From positions 1-64,000 of the forward strand of contig NZ_JARXVG010000018.1 of NCBI RefSeq assembly GCF_029892485.1: a stretch of 64,000 nt of DNA, written 5' to 3'. How positions within the stretch are numbered: position 1 is the stretch's first letter; the number at the start of each line of letters is the position of its first letter. The notes under the pieces are model-generated. The model was not told the DNA's origin, did not search any database, and saw only the letters and a list, made by a program, of their open reading frames with translations. Positions 16,756 to 26,105 of this stretch are shown one piece after another. The position numbers and the translations under genes were made by a program. This stretch comes from Variovorax boronicumulans. Its GTDB lineage: Bacteria; Pseudomonadota; Gammaproteobacteria; Burkholderiales; Burkholderiaceae_C.

Positions 16756-18636
16756 TCAGCGGTACATCGCCTCGATCCGCTCCGCGTACTTCGTCTGCAC
16801 CAGCTTGCGCTTGAGCTTCATCGTCGGCGTGAGCTCCTCGTCCTCGGCGCTCAGCTGCGTCTCTAGCAGGAAGAACTTCTTGATCTGCTCCACGCGCGCG
16901 AACTTCGCGTTGACGCGGTCGACCTCGCCCTGGATCAGGTCCAGCACCTCTTGCGCGCGCGTCAGGCTCTCGTAGTTGCTGAACGGCACGTCGTTGTCCT
17001 GCGCAAACTTCTCGACGTTCTCCTGATCGATCATCACGATCACCGTCAGGTAGGGTTTCTTGTCGCCGATCACCACCGCGTCGGTGATGTAGGGGCTGAA
17101 CTTGAGTTCGTTCTCCAGCTCGCTCGGCGTGATGTTCTTTCCACCTGCCGTGATGATGATGTCCTTCATGCGGTCGGTGATGCGGAAATACCCTTCCGCG
17201 TCGACCAGCCCGACGTCGCCCGTGTGCAGCCAGCCGTCGGCGTCGATGGTCTCGGCCGTCTTCTCGGGCAGATTGAGGTACCCCATGAAGACATTGGGGC
17301 CGCGCACCAGGATCTCGCCCGTCGCCGGGTCCAGCCGCACTTCGTTGTAGCTGGTGGCCGGGCCGATGGAGCCCGGCGCGATGCGCGATGGCGGCACGCC
17401 GGTGGAGGCGCCGCACGACTCGGTCATGCCCCACACCTCCAGCATCGGCACGCCGAGCGCGAGGTACCAGCGCACGAGGTCGGGCGAGATCGGCGCCGCG
17501 CCGGTCACCAGAAAGCGCGCGCGATGGATGCCGATGAGCTTGCGCACGTTGTTGAGCGCGAGCCAGCGCGCGATGCGGAACTTCAAGCGCAGCCCGGCCC
17601 CGATCGGCTTTCCCTGCAGCACGCGCTCGGCAATCTCCTGTCCCACGCCGATGCTCCAGCCATAGGCGGCCTGCTGCAGGCCGCTCGCTTCCTTCAGCGC
17701 GATCATCACGCCCGAATAGAACTTCTCCCACACGCGCGGCACGGCCGTGAACACCGTGGGCGAAATCTCGCGCACATTCTCCGGCACCGTCTCCGGGTTC
17801 TCCACGAAGTTGAGGATCGAGCCGGTGTACATCGCGAAGTACTCGCCGCCCATGCGCTCGGCGATGTGGCACAGCGGCAGGAAGCACATGCGCTCGTCGG
17901 TCTCGCCCTGCGCGAGCAGCGCGTTGTAGCCGCGCATGGTGTAGACCAGCCCGCGGTGGCTGTGCATGGCGCCCTTGGGCTTGCCGGTGGTGCCGGAGGT
18001 GTAGACGAGGATCGCGAGGTCTTCGGCGCGGCAGGCGGCGATGCGCTGTTCCAGCGCCTGCGGATTCGCCTTCAGATGCTCGCGGCCGAGGGCGCGCAGC
18101 GCATCGAGGCTGATGACGCCGGGATCGTCGAGGTCGCGCAGCCCGTCCATGTCGAACACGACCACCTTGCGCAGCAGCGGCAGCTGCGCACGCACTTCGA
18201 GCGCCTTGTCGAGTTGTTCGTCGTCTTCCACGAAGAGCACGGTGGTGCGCGAGTCTTCGCAGAGGTAGCTGACCTGCGAGGCCGCATCGGTCGGATAGAT
18301 GCCGTTCGATACGCCGCCGCAACTGAGCACGGCGACATCGCACAGCACCCATTCGATGACCGTGTTGGAAAGGATCGAGGAACACTCGCCGTGCGCGAAG
18401 CCCAGCGCCAGCAGTCCGCCCGCGATCTCGCGCACGGCCTCGGCGGTCTGCCGCCACGTCCAGGTGCGCCAGATGCCGAGCTCCTTCTGGCGCATCCACA
18501 CCTTGTCGCCGCGCAGCTCGACGGCCTTCCAGAAGACGGCGGGAACGGTGTCGCCGGGCACGACCACGTCGAGCCGGGGCTGAAGATGCGCCAGGTCCCA
18601 GAGACCGGCAGGAGCGCGCAATGCGAGTGTGCTCAT
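16756..18636 (-). CDS. AMP-dependent acyl-CoA synthetase (long-chain fatty acid-CoA ligase type)
   Basis: The 626-residue cytoplasmic enzyme adenylates a carboxylic acid and transfers it to CoA. The phosphate-binding loop YTSGTTGKPKG is at 212-222. VWGMTESCG and the hinge region with GWLHTGDVG and ITDRMKDIIITAGGKNI (the lysine-bearing C-terminal lobe) follow. The overall type is the long-chain ligase group (FadD15/ACSL-like), with an ISPTVFTAVPRVWEK segment. It sits inside a LivKHMGF-type transporter cassette, 4 bases after livF, so it probably activates the imported compound. The exact chain length cannot be read from the sequence. Confidence 0.92.
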   Translation of the reverse strand: MSTLALRAPAGLWDLAHLQPRLDVVVPGDTVPAVFWKAVELRGDKVWMRQKELGIWRTWTWRQTAEAVREIAGGLLALGFAHGECSSILSNTVIEWVLCDVAVLSCGGVSNGIYPTDAASQVSYLCEDSRTTVLFVEDDEQLDKALEVRAQLPLLRKVVVFDMDGLRDLDDPGVISLDALRALGREHLKANPQALEQRIAACRAEDLAILVYTSGTTGKPKGAMHSHRGLVYTMRGYNALLAQGETDERMCFLPLCHIAERMGGEYFAMYTGSILNFVENPETVPENVREISPTVFTAVPRVWEKFYSGVMIALKEASGLQQAAYGWSIGVGQEIAERVLQGKPIGAGLRLKFRIARWLALNNVRKLIGIHRARFLVTGAAPISPDLVRWYLALGVPMLEVWGMTESCGASTGVPPSRIAPGSIGPATSYNEVRLDPATGEILVRGPNVFMGYLNLPEKTAETIDADGWLHTGDVGLVDAEGYFRITDRMKDIIITAGGKNITPSELENELKFSPYITDAVVIGDKKPYLTVIVMIDQENVEKFAQDNDVPFSNYESLTRAQEVLDLIQGEVDRVNAKFARVEQIKKFFLLETQLSAEDEELTPTMKLKRKLVQTKYAERIEAMYR

Positions 18637-18640
18637 GGGG

Positions 18641-19414
18641 TCATCTCCAGTTCTTCTTCTTTTTCCAGCGCCGCTCGCCACGCACGCCATCGTCCTTCAC
18701 GCCGAGGTAGAACTCCTTGATGTCTTCCTTTTCGCGCAGGCGGTCGCAGGAGTCCTCCATGACGATGCGGCCGTTCTCCAGCACGTAGCCGTGGTCGGCG
18801 GCATTGAGCGCCATGTTGGCGTTCTGCTCGACCAGAAGGATGGTGGTGCCGCGCTCGCGGTTGATGCGCACGACGATCTCGAAGATTTCCTTCGTGAGCT
18901 TGGGGCTCAGGCCGAGGCTGGGCTCGTCCAGCAGGATGAGATGCGGCGCCGCCATGATGGCGCGCGAGATCGCGAGCATCTGCTGCTGCCCGCCGGAGAG
19001 CAGGCCCGCGTCCTGCGTGGCACGCTCCCTGAGGATCGGGAAGTAGGTGTAGACGGTCTCCATGTCCCGCGCCACGCCGTCGCGGTCCTTGCGGGTGTAG
19101 GCGCCCATCAGCAGGTTGTCTTTCACCGACAGCAGCGGGAACACCTCTCGGCCTTCGGGCACATGGCTCAGGCCCTGCTGCACGATGAAGGCGGGGTCTT
19201 TGGCGGTGATGTCCTTGCCCTGGAATTCGATGCTGCCTTTTCGGGGGTCGATGATTCCGGAGATGGTCTTGAGGATCGTTGTCTTGCCTGCGCCGTTCGA
19301 TCCCAGCACCGTGGCGATTTCGCCCTGTTTGACTTTAAGGCTCACGCCGCGGATGGCCTTGATGGGGCCGTAGGCGCTTTCCACGTTGAGCAGCTGGAGT
19401 ACGACGTCGGTCAT
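18641..19414 (-). CDS. ABC transporter ATP-binding protein, LivF type
   Basis: The 257-residue ATPase subunit has Walker A GSNGAGKTT, signature LSGGQQQ, and Walker B LILLDEPSLGL followed by the H-loop-equivalent VEQNANMAL, all typical of LivF. It powers the inner-membrane permease formed by the LivH- and LivM-type proteins. The C-terminus is unusual: it ends in a lysine/arginine-rich tail (RRWKKKKNWR) beyond the normal end. It is separated from livG by 469 bases of repeat sequence, though its operon partners are normally adjacent, and is followed after 4 bases by the acyl-CoA ligase. Confidence 0.93.
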   Translation of the reverse strand: MTDVVLQLLNVESAYGPIKAIRGVSLKVKQGEIATVLGSNGAGKTTILKTISGIIDPRKGSIEFQGKDITAKDPAFIVQQGLSHVPEGREVFPLLSVKDNLLMGAYTRKDRDGVARDMETVYTYFPILRERATQDAGLLSGGQQQMLAISRAIMAAPHLILLDEPSLGLSPKLTKEIFEIVVRINRERGTTILLVEQNANMALNAADHGYVLENGRIVMEDSCDRLREKEDIKEFYLGVKDDGVRGERRWKKKKNWR

Positions 19415-19449
19415 GGCGTTGCACTCCGAATTCTTGCGGAGGGCGGGGA

Positions 19450-19637
19450 ACGGCGTTGGGTCCCCTGCCCCGGGCGGGTCGACGTCACCGGCCCTTCGGG
19501 CTCCCCTGCGCTGCTCACGACGGGCGGGGTCTCGCCGAACTCGCTTCGCTCAAACAGCGGCGAGCCCTGATCCGCCCGTCGCTGCGCTGCTCGGCGGTGC
19601 CTCAACGGCCCACCCGGGGCAGGGGCCCCAACGCCGT
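19450..19637. repeat. Nested long inverted repeat, unit A
   Basis: Outer arms at 19450-19474 and 19613-19637 match at 24 of 25 bases. Inside, GACGGGCGG and CCGCCCGTC form a second stem, and a core (19526-19569) forms CTCGCCG/CGGCGAG around a TCGCTTCGCTCAAAC segment. The core recurs in opposite orientation in unit B at 19735-19780. Short open frames cross the region in several frames on both strands; they are repeat-derived and not considered genes. The pair interrupts the livG-livF junction. Confidence 0.8.
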
Positions 19638-19679
19638 GGGTACGCACAGGGTGTTTCCATCGCCCCCGGAGCCCGGTGT

Positions 19680-19846
19680 GCGGTGCGGCGCGGGCGCCCC
19701 CTCTGCGCCGCTGAGGAGCGCAGCTTTCCGCGGACAAGGGCTCGCCCTTGTTTGAGCGAAGCGAGTTTGGGCGAGACCCCGCGGAAAGCGAGCACCGGAA
19801 GGGAGCCCGAAGGGCCGGCGCAGTGGGGGCGCCCGCGCCGCACCGC
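19680..19846. repeat. Nested long inverted repeat, unit B
   Basis: Outer arms at 19680-19701 and 19825-19846 are perfect over 22 bases. Middle arms GCTTTCCGCGG (19723-19733) and CCGCGGAAAGC (19779-19789) are perfect over 11. The core between them (19735-19780) is the reverse complement of the unit A core with a few changes. The layout of paired, oppositely oriented hairpins resembles BIME-type arrangements of REP elements. No transposase or target-site duplication was seen. Confidence 0.82.
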
Positions 19847-19883
19847 ATACCGGGCGCCTCTCCAAAGATAGCGAACGAAGCAT

Positions 19884-20708
19884 TCACGCCGCCACCCTCC
19901 TCAAGCTGCTCACGTCGTCCACTGTGCCGAGGTAAGCCTCGATGACACGCTCGTCCGCCTGCACCTCGCGCGGTGTACCGGTGGCCAGCACCTCGCCCAT
20001 GTTCATTGCCAACACGCGGTCCGACACCTTCGACACGAGCGACATGTCGTGCTCGACCATCAACACCGACACGCCCAGCTCATGCTGGATGTCCTGAATC
20101 CAGAACGCCATGTCCACCGTCTCTTCGACATTGAGCCCCGACGACGGCTCATCGAGCAGCAGCAGCTTGGGCTCGGTGCACAGCGCGCGCGCCAGTTCCA
20201 CCACCTTGCGCACGCCATAGGGCAAGCCGGCCACCATCGAGTCGCGGTGATGCTGCAGGTCCAGCAGCTCGATCACCTGCTCGGCCTTTTCGCGTGCCGC
20301 GATCTCGGCACGCCGCGTGGCGGGCGTGAAGAACACTTCGCTCCAGAACCCCGTCTGCCGGTGCGTGTGGCGACCGATCAGCAGGTTGTGCAACACGGTC
20401 GCATGCTCGAAGAGTTCGATGTTCTGGAAAGTGCGCGCAATGCCCAGCGCGGCAATCGCATGCGGCGCCTGCTGCGTCAGCGCGAGCGGGCCGGTCGCCT
20501 CGCCGTGCCATGTGATCTCGCCCGTGGTCGGCGTGTAGATGCGGCTGATCAGGTTGAACACCGTCGTCTTGCCCGCGCCGTTCGGCCCGATCAGCGTGAA
20601 CACTTCGCCGCGCCGCACATCGAAGCTCACCTTGTTGACCGCGAGCACGCCGCCGAAGCGCACGCTCAGGTCCTTGGCCGAAAGCAGGATGTCGCCGCCG
20701 CTGCTCAT
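19884..20708 (-). CDS. ABC transporter ATP-binding protein, LivG type
   Basis: The 274-residue ATPase has Walker A GPNGAGKTT, a degenerate signature (LPYGVRKVVELARAL, as usual in LivG), Walker B LLLLDEPSSGL, and ends with the LivG-type EVQADERVIEAYLG. It pairs with the LivF-type subunit. The ATG at 20708 overlaps the livM stop (ATGA), so translation is coupled to livM. A longer in-frame start at 20804 is inside livM and was rejected. Confidence 0.94.
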   Translation of the reverse strand: MSSGGDILLSAKDLSVRFGGVLAVNKVSFDVRRGEVFTLIGPNGAGKTTVFNLISRIYTPTTGEITWHGEATGPLALTQQAPHAIAALGIARTFQNIELFEHATVLHNLLIGRHTHRQTGFWSEVFFTPATRRAEIAAREKAEQVIELLDLQHHRDSMVAGLPYGVRKVVELARALCTEPKLLLLDEPSSGLNVEETVDMAFWIQDIQHELGVSVLMVEHDMSLVSKVSDRVLAMNMGEVLATGTPREVQADERVIEAYLGTVDDVSSLRRVAA

Positions 20709-21781
20709 CTCAGCCGGTCCGATTTGGTGAAGGACTTCTGCCGCTTGAGGAGGCCCTTGCGGTAGAACGGGAAGAGTTGCAGGTACGTCCTGACCTTGAG
20801 CCACCGGCCATAGAGCCCCAGCGGCTCGAACAGCACGAACGTGATCAGCACCACGCCATACACCAGCCCCTGCAGGCCGGGCGCCTGCCCGATCACGGCC
20901 GGCAGCCAGTCCTTGCCCATCGAGATGAGCTGCGGCATTGCGATGAGGAAGATCGCGCCCAGGAAAGCTCCGTGCACCGAGCCGAGGCCACCGATCACCA
21001 CCATCAGCAACAGGTCGATCGACTGAAGGATGTTGAACTGGTCCGGCGAGATGAAGCTCAGCTTGTGCGCATACAGCGCGCCGCCCAGCCCCGCGAGTGC
21101 GGCCGAGATCGCGAACGACATCGTCTTGTAGCGCGCAAGGTGGATGCCCATGCTCTGCGCCGAAATTTCAGAATCGCGGATGGCGACGAAGGCACGTCCC
21201 GTTGGCGAGCGCAGCAGGTTCAGGATGCCCAGCGTGCTGAGCACCGCCACCACCAGGCACAGAAAGTAGAAGCCGTCGCCCGAACCCAACGACCAGCCGA
21301 AGAGCTGCGGCGACTTCACATGCAGCCCCGCGTTGCCGCCGGTGACGCTCTCCCATCGCGCAAACACTTCTTCGACGATGAAGCCGAACGACAGGGTTGC
21401 GATGCCCAGGTAGATGCCCTTCACGCGCAGCGCCGGCAACGCGACCACCACGCCGACTGCTGCGGACAGCGCCGCGGCTGCAAGCAGCGCAATCGGGAAC
21501 GGCACGCCCATGTTGGTCAGCACGCCCTGCGTGTACGCGCCCGCGCCAAGAAACGCCGCATGCCCGATGGAGAACTGCCCTGTGAAACCTGCCAGCAGCA
21601 TCAACCCCAGGCCGACGATTCCATAGATCAGCACGAAGGTCAGTTGCGCGAGCCAGTACTCCTCGATCACCCACGGCGCGGCGATGAGGAACGCGATGAG
21701 CAGGCCGTACCAGAACACATGGCCGCCGTGCCGGGCGAGCCGGATGTCCTGGTCGTAGGTGGTCTTGAAGATGAAGCGCAT
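20705..21781 (-). CDS. Branched-chain amino acid-type ABC permease, LivM type
   Basis: The 358-residue inner-membrane permease has the LivM pattern: ANxxxxx-type N-terminal helices, GFTGQFSIGHAAFLGAGAYT in the middle, a VFARWESVTGGNAGL segment and, near the end, the ATPase-coupling loop region RDSEISAQSMGIHLARYK. It starts 6 bases after livH stops and ends overlapping livG. An extended cytoplasmic C-terminal tail of about 35 residues rich in Lys/Arg follows the last helix. Confidence 0.94.
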   Translation of the reverse strand: MRFIFKTTYDQDIRLARHGGHVFWYGLLIAFLIAAPWVIEEYWLAQLTFVLIYGIVGLGLMLLAGFTGQFSIGHAAFLGAGAYTQGVLTNMGVPFPIALLAAAALSAAVGVVVALPALRVKGIYLGIATLSFGFIVEEVFARWESVTGGNAGLHVKSPQLFGWSLGSGDGFYFLCLVVAVLSTLGILNLLRSPTGRAFVAIRDSEISAQSMGIHLARYKTMSFAISAALAGLGGALYAHKLSFISPDQFNILQSIDLLLMVVIGGLGSVHGAFLGAIFLIAMPQLISMGKDWLPAVIGQAPGLQGLVYGVVLITFVLFEPLGLYGRWLKVRTYLQLFPFYRKGLLKRQKSFTKSDRLR

Positions 21782-21787
21782 ATCGGA

Positions 21788-22663
21788 CTACACCTTCTTG
21801 CGCAGCTTTTCGCCGAACAGACCGTTGGGCTTGATCATGAGCATCAGCAGCACCACGATGTACGGCGCCGTGTCCTTGAAGCCGTCGGGCAAATAGAAAC
21901 CGGCGAACGATTCGACGATGCCGATCACCAGCCCGCCGACGATCGCGCCCGGCAGGCTGCCGAAGCCGCCCACCACCGCCGCCGGAAAAGCCTTGAGCCC
22001 GATGAACCCCATGTTCGCGTGCACGAAAGTGATGGGCGCGAGCAGCATGCCCGCAATGGCCGCGACCGCTGCCGCCAGCCCCCATACCAGGCCGTTGAGG
22101 CGCTTCACCGGAATGCCCATGTAGTAGGCCGCCAGCTGGTTCTGCGACGAGGCCTGCATCGCGATGCCCAGCTTGCTGTAGCGGAACATCGCGAACAGCA
22201 GCGCGCACAGGATCGCCGTGGCGACGATGATCGCGAGCTGTTCGAGGTTGACCACCAGCTCGCCCAGCTTCCAGATCTGGTCCTTGTAGGGCACGGGCAG
22301 CGTGTGGGTCTCGGTGCCGATGCCCGGCACCATGGTGATGAGGCCGCGCGCCACGTAGGCGATGCCGATGGTCAGCATCACGATGGAGAACTGCGGCTGC
22401 CCGAGGATCGGCCGGATCACCGCCAGCTCCAGCAGCACGCCGAAGGCCGCCATCGCCACCACCGCGAGGATCGCCGCGAGCCAGAACGGCATGCCGAAGA
22501 GCGACATGCCCGCGAACGCACCGAAGGCGCCCAGCATCATCAGGTCGCCCTGGGCGAAGCTCACGGTCTCGGTGGCCTTGTAGATCAGCACGAACCCGAG
22601 CGCGATCAGCCCGTAGATGCAACCTTGCGCAATGCCCGACAGCAGGAGTTGGAGGATCTGCAT
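21788..22663 (-). CDS. Branched-chain amino acid-type ABC permease, LivH type
   Basis: The 291-residue permease begins MQILQLLLSGIAQGCIYGLI and shows the LivH motifs FAQGDLMMLGAF and the coupling region SQNQLAAYYMGIPVKRLNG, with GLKAFPAAVVGGFGSLPGAI towards the end. It forms the membrane channel with LivM. It is the first transporter gene of the cassette, 16 bases after the AraC-type regulator, and likely shares its transcript. Confidence 0.95.
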   Translation of the reverse strand: MQILQLLLSGIAQGCIYGLIALGFVLIYKATETVSFAQGDLMMLGAFGAFAGMSLFGMPFWLAAILAVVAMAAFGVLLELAVIRPILGQPQFSIVMLTIGIAYVARGLITMVPGIGTETHTLPVPYKDQIWKLGELVVNLEQLAIIVATAILCALLFAMFRYSKLGIAMQASSQNQLAAYYMGIPVKRLNGLVWGLAAAVAAIAGMLLAPITFVHANMGFIGLKAFPAAVVGGFGSLPGAIVGGLVIGIVESFAGFYLPDGFKDTAPYIVVLLMLMIKPNGLFGEKLRKKV

Positions 22664-22679
22664 GGGGCCTCTTCTGCGT

Positions 22680-23510
22680 CTACTGCCGGAAGCCGCCGGC
22701 CGCGTCGTGCAGCGCGAGACGGCGGGAGCCCGCCAGGATGTCGCTGGGTTTCAAGCCGTAGACCTGGCGGATCGAATGGCTGAAATGCGTCGAGTCGGGG
22801 TAGCCGGTGTCCAGCGCGATGTCGGTGAGCGTGGTGGTCTGGCGCACATAGCGCAGCAAGCTGCGCGCGCGCTTCCAGGCACGGAAGGCGCGAAACGCCA
22901 TGCCGGTCTCCTGCTTGAAGAGATGCAGGAAGCGCGAGAACGACAGGTGCACCGAGGCCGCGCAGTCTTCGGCCGAGGTGGGCGCGGACGGATCGGCAAC
23001 AAGGGCATCGATGACCTTGCGGATGCGCGCATCGATCGCGCGCGGCGCGAGCGTTTCGCCGAAGAAGAGCGCATCGAAATCGAAGCCCTCGAAATCCGTG
23101 CCGCGGCCCGAGGCCGCGAGCAGGTGTGCATGGGCGTCACGCACACGCTGCACGAAGGCCGGCGCATCGACCGGGCCGCAGTGCTGCATGAAGGCGGGCA
23201 TGCGCGCGGGGTCGACCGATTCCGATTCGATCAGCAAATTGAAGATCAGCGGATGCTGGCTCTCGACATGGTGCGGCACCTGCGGCGGCACCACGATGAG
23301 CTCGCCCGTCTGCCAGGCGCCGCCACCGATGCGGATGCGGATCGGCGGCACGCCCGCGGGCGACACGTACACACCGTGCCCGCCCATCGTGCGCTCTGCC
23401 GCCGCACCGAGCAGGCCGGCGTAGAACACGCGCTGCGGCGTGAGCCACATGAGGCGTTCGCCCTGCCGTGCGCCACCGTTTTCCGGGGGCGCATTACTCG
23501 CTCGCTGCAT
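22680..23510 (-). CDS. AraC-family transcriptional regulator
   Basis: The 276-residue protein has a cupin-like N-terminal ligand domain (GELIVVPPQVPHHVES near residue 70) and a C-terminal double helix-turn-helix containing LSFSRFLHLFKQETGMAFRA and the typical TDIALDTGYPDSTHFSHSIR. The ATG at 23510 is preferred because AGGAG lies 9 bases upstream; another in-frame ATG at 23528 is possible. It precedes the transporter genes by 16 bases on the same strand, so it is probably their local regulator. Effector unknown. Confidence 0.88.
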   Translation of the reverse strand: MQRASNAPPENGGARQGERLMWLTPQRVFYAGLLGAAAERTMGGHGVYVSPAGVPPIRIRIGGGAWQTGELIVVPPQVPHHVESQHPLIFNLLIESESVDPARMPAFMQHCGPVDAPAFVQRVRDAHAHLLAASGRGTDFEGFDFDALFFGETLAPRAIDARIRKVIDALVADPSAPTSAEDCAASVHLSFSRFLHLFKQETGMAFRAFRAWKRARSLLRYVRQTTTLTDIALDTGYPDSTHFSHSIRQVYGLKPSDILAGSRRLALHDAAGGFRQ

Positions 23511-23634
23511 GGTGTTTGTCTCCTGCATCGGGTCTGGCCTGCCCAGCGGGGGGCGGCTTCGTGTTGGCTGGATCGTAGCGGCGCAACCCTGTTGCGCGGC
23601 ATGCATTTGCGCGGGGACTTTCCCTAGTCCGCCC

Positions 23635-24576
23635 TCAGTTCGCCGACAGCGCGCGATGCAACTCGGTGGCGCAAAGCGCGACCGCCGTGTTGGCCTCGTC
23701 GAGCACCTTTCCCATGGTGATGAAGCCGTGGATCTGTCGCTCGAAGCAGACGTAGTCCGCGCGGTTGCCCGTGGCGGTCAGCGCCTCCGCATACGCGAGC
23801 CCTTCGTCGCGCAGCGGGTCGTAGCCGGCGGTGATCACGAGCGCGGGCGGCAGCTTCGCGAGGTCTGTGTGCAGCAGCGGCGAGGCGCGCCAGTCGAGGT
23901 CGTGCTTCGCGTCGGTGATGTAGTGGTCGTGGAAGTACGTCATCGTGTCGCTCGTCAGGAGGTACCCCTGCCCGTTCGCCTGGTGCGAGGGATGGCCGCG
24001 GCGCATGTCGGTGGCCGGGTAGATCAGCAGCTGGAAGGCGATGGGCAGGTCGCCCGCATCGCGCGCCGCGATGGCGACCACGGCCGCGAGATTGCCGCCG
24101 GCGCTGTCGCCGCCGACCGCCAGGCGGCTCGCATCGAGTCCCAGCGTCGCGGCCTCTCGACGCACCCAGCGCGTAGCGGCCAGCACATCGTCGACGGCGG
24201 CGGGAAAGCGGTGCTCGGGGCCCATGCGGTAGTCGACCGCGACCACCGCGCAGCCCGCGCCGTTGGCCAGCTCCCGGCACAGCACGTCGTGCGTGTCGAG
24301 GTCGCCGATGACCCAGCCACCGCCGTGGTAGTACACCAGCACGGGCAGCGGCCCGGCGCCCGAACCAAGCGGCCGGTACAGCCGCACCGGGATGGTGCCG
24401 TGCAGGCCGTCCGCAGCAAGGTCGCGCACTTCGGCCACTTCCGCGGGCAGCGGCTGCGTGGCGGCACGGCGCTCGCGGTAGAAGGCCCGCGCATCGGCGG
24501 GCGAGAGCGTGTGGGTCGGCGGAATGCCGCGCGACTCGATGAAGTCGAGCAAGGCGCGCGCCTGGGGATGCAGCAT
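23635..24576 (-). CDS. Alpha/beta hydrolase of the hormone-sensitive lipase family
   Basis: The 313-residue esterase has the oxyanion motif HGGGW (84-88), nucleophile Ser158 in GDSAGG, a late Asp in GYDPLRDEG and His in the QIHGFI segment. No signal peptide is present, so it acts in the cytoplasm, usually on short acyl esters. GGAG lies 5 bases before the ATG. It stands alone between the AraC gene (124-base gap) and purT on the same strand. Confidence 0.92.
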   Translation of the reverse strand: MLHPQARALLDFIESRGIPPTHTLSPADARAFYRERRAATQPLPAEVAEVRDLAADGLHGTIPVRLYRPLGSGAGPLPVLVYYHGGGWVIGDLDTHDVLCRELANGAGCAVVAVDYRMGPEHRFPAAVDDVLAATRWVRREAATLGLDASRLAVGGDSAGGNLAAVVAIAARDAGDLPIAFQLLIYPATDMRRGHPSHQANGQGYLLTSDTMTYFHDHYITDAKHDLDWRASPLLHTDLAKLPPALVITAGYDPLRDEGLAYAEALTATGNRADYVCFERQIHGFITMGKVLDEANTAVALCATELHRALSAN

Positions 24577-24696
24577 GGTGTCTCCGAGGGTCGAGTGGAT
24601 GTCCCTCGATCTTCACGCACGATGCCCGCGTCGTTGCAAGGCGGCTTGCGGAAACTGGCTACCCGGGTGCTGCACCCGGGTTCACCCTCGGAAGGC

Positions 24697-25911
24697 TCAG
24701 GCCGTGCGCGGCTTCACGCGCGAGGCGGCTTCCTTGGCGAGCTTGCGCGCCGTGTCGGTGTCGGCCGCATGCACCAGCGCCACGCCCATGCGGCGCTTGA
24801 CGAAGCTCTCGGGCTTGCCGAACAGGCGGATGTCGCTGCCGGGCACTTGCAGCGCCTCGGCCACGCCGTCGAAGGCGATGCCGGTGGCGTCCACGCCGCC
24901 GTAGATCACCGCGCTTGCGCCCGGGCTCTTGAGCGAGGTATCGACCGGCAGGCCGAGGATGGCGCGCGCATGCAGCTCGAACTCGTTCTGCCACTGCGTG
25001 GCCATGGTGACCATGCCGGTGTCGTGCGGGCGCGGGCTCACTTCGCTGAACCAGACCTCGTCGCCCTTCACGAACAGCTCGACGCCGAAGAGGCCCTGGC
25101 CGCCCAGGTCGGCCGTCACGGCCTCTGCGATCTGTTGCGCCTTCTGCAGCGCGGCGGGCGCCATGGGGTGCGGCTGCCAGCTTTCCACATAGTCGCCGCT
25201 CACCTGCACATGGCCGATGGGGTCGCAGAACTTCGTTTCGACGGCGCCGGCCGCGTCCCTGGCGCGCACGGTCAGCAGCGTGATCTCGTAGTCGAAGTCG
25301 ATGAAGCCTTCGACGATCACGCGGCCGTGGCTCACGCGGCCGCCGGCCATGGCGTAGTCCCAGGCCTTCTGCACGTCGGCGGGGCCGTCGATCTTGCTCT
25401 GGCCTTTGCCGGAGCTGCTCATGACCGGCTTGACGATGCAGGGGTAGCCAATTCCTTTTCCATCCGCGCCGTCGATGGCCGCCTGCAACTCGGCCAGCGA
25501 GTCGCAGAACTTGTAGGGGCTGGTGGGCACGCCCAGCGTCTCGGCGGCCAGGCGGCGGATGCCTTCGCGGTCCATCGTGAGGCGGGCGGCGCGGGCCGTT
25601 GGAATCACGCGCACGACGCCGGCGTCTTCGAGTTCCTGCAGCGTCTGCGTGGCGATGGCCTCGATCTCAGGCACCACGAGCATGGGTTTTTCGGCCTCGA
25701 TCAGCGCCTTCAACTGCGCGGGGTCGCTCATGGTGATGGTGCGGGCGTGGTGGGCCACCTGCTGGCCGGGCGCGTTCTCGTAGCGGTCGACCGCGATGGT
25801 CTCGACGCCGAGGCGCTGCAGGGCGATCAGCACCTCCTTGCCGAGTTCGCCGGAGCCGAGCAGCATCACGCGGGTGGCGGAGGGGGAAAGGGGGGTACCG
25901 AGGGTGGTCAT
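24697..25911 (-). CDS. purT: Formate-dependent phosphoribosylglycinamide formyltransferase
   Basis: The 404-residue ATP-grasp enzyme converts GAR, formate and ATP to formyl-GAR, the folate-independent third step of purine synthesis. The N-terminal fold starts VMLLGSGELGKEVLIALQRL, followed by DRYENAPGQQVAH. The ATP-grasp core carries SSSGKGQSK, a FIDFDYEITLL strand and VWFSEVSPRPHDTG. The ATG at 25911 gives the family's normal length; the open frame upstream to 26094 is not conserved-looking. Divergent from the 3-hydroxyacyl-CoA dehydrogenase gene across 194 bases with no clear ORF. Confidence 0.96.
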   Translation of the reverse strand: MTTLGTPLSPSATRVMLLGSGELGKEVLIALQRLGVETIAVDRYENAPGQQVAHHARTITMSDPAQLKALIEAEKPMLVVPEIEAIATQTLQELEDAGVVRVIPTARAARLTMDREGIRRLAAETLGVPTSPYKFCDSLAELQAAIDGADGKGIGYPCIVKPVMSSSGKGQSKIDGPADVQKAWDYAMAGGRVSHGRVIVEGFIDFDYEITLLTVRARDAAGAVETKFCDPIGHVQVSGDYVESWQPHPMAPAALQKAQQIAEAVTADLGGQGLFGVELFVKGDEVWFSEVSPRPHDTGMVTMATQWQNEFELHARAILGLPVDTSLKSPGASAVIYGGVDATGIAFDGVAEALQVPGSDIRLFGKPESFVKRRMGVALVHAADTDTARKLAKEAASRVKPRTA

Positions 25912-26105
25912 GGTCGAAGTCGAAAAGAGAGAAAAAGAGAGAGAAAACAGCAACCGCCGCACTGTAAGCCACCCGAGAACCTCGGTGTCGCATCCGGGAA
26001 CGGCACCCCGGCGGGGCTGCTCCACAATCGTTGTCCTGCCGCGGTGGCCGCCTCGCGCCCCACCCGCTCCCCCTTTCCGTTTTTGTACTTCCAAGGAGTT
26101 TTCTC

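Noticed and set aside
19411..19887. Several overlapping short open frames between livF and livG
   Set aside because: They lie wholly within the nested inverted repeats, occur on both strands, and look like translated repeat sequence.
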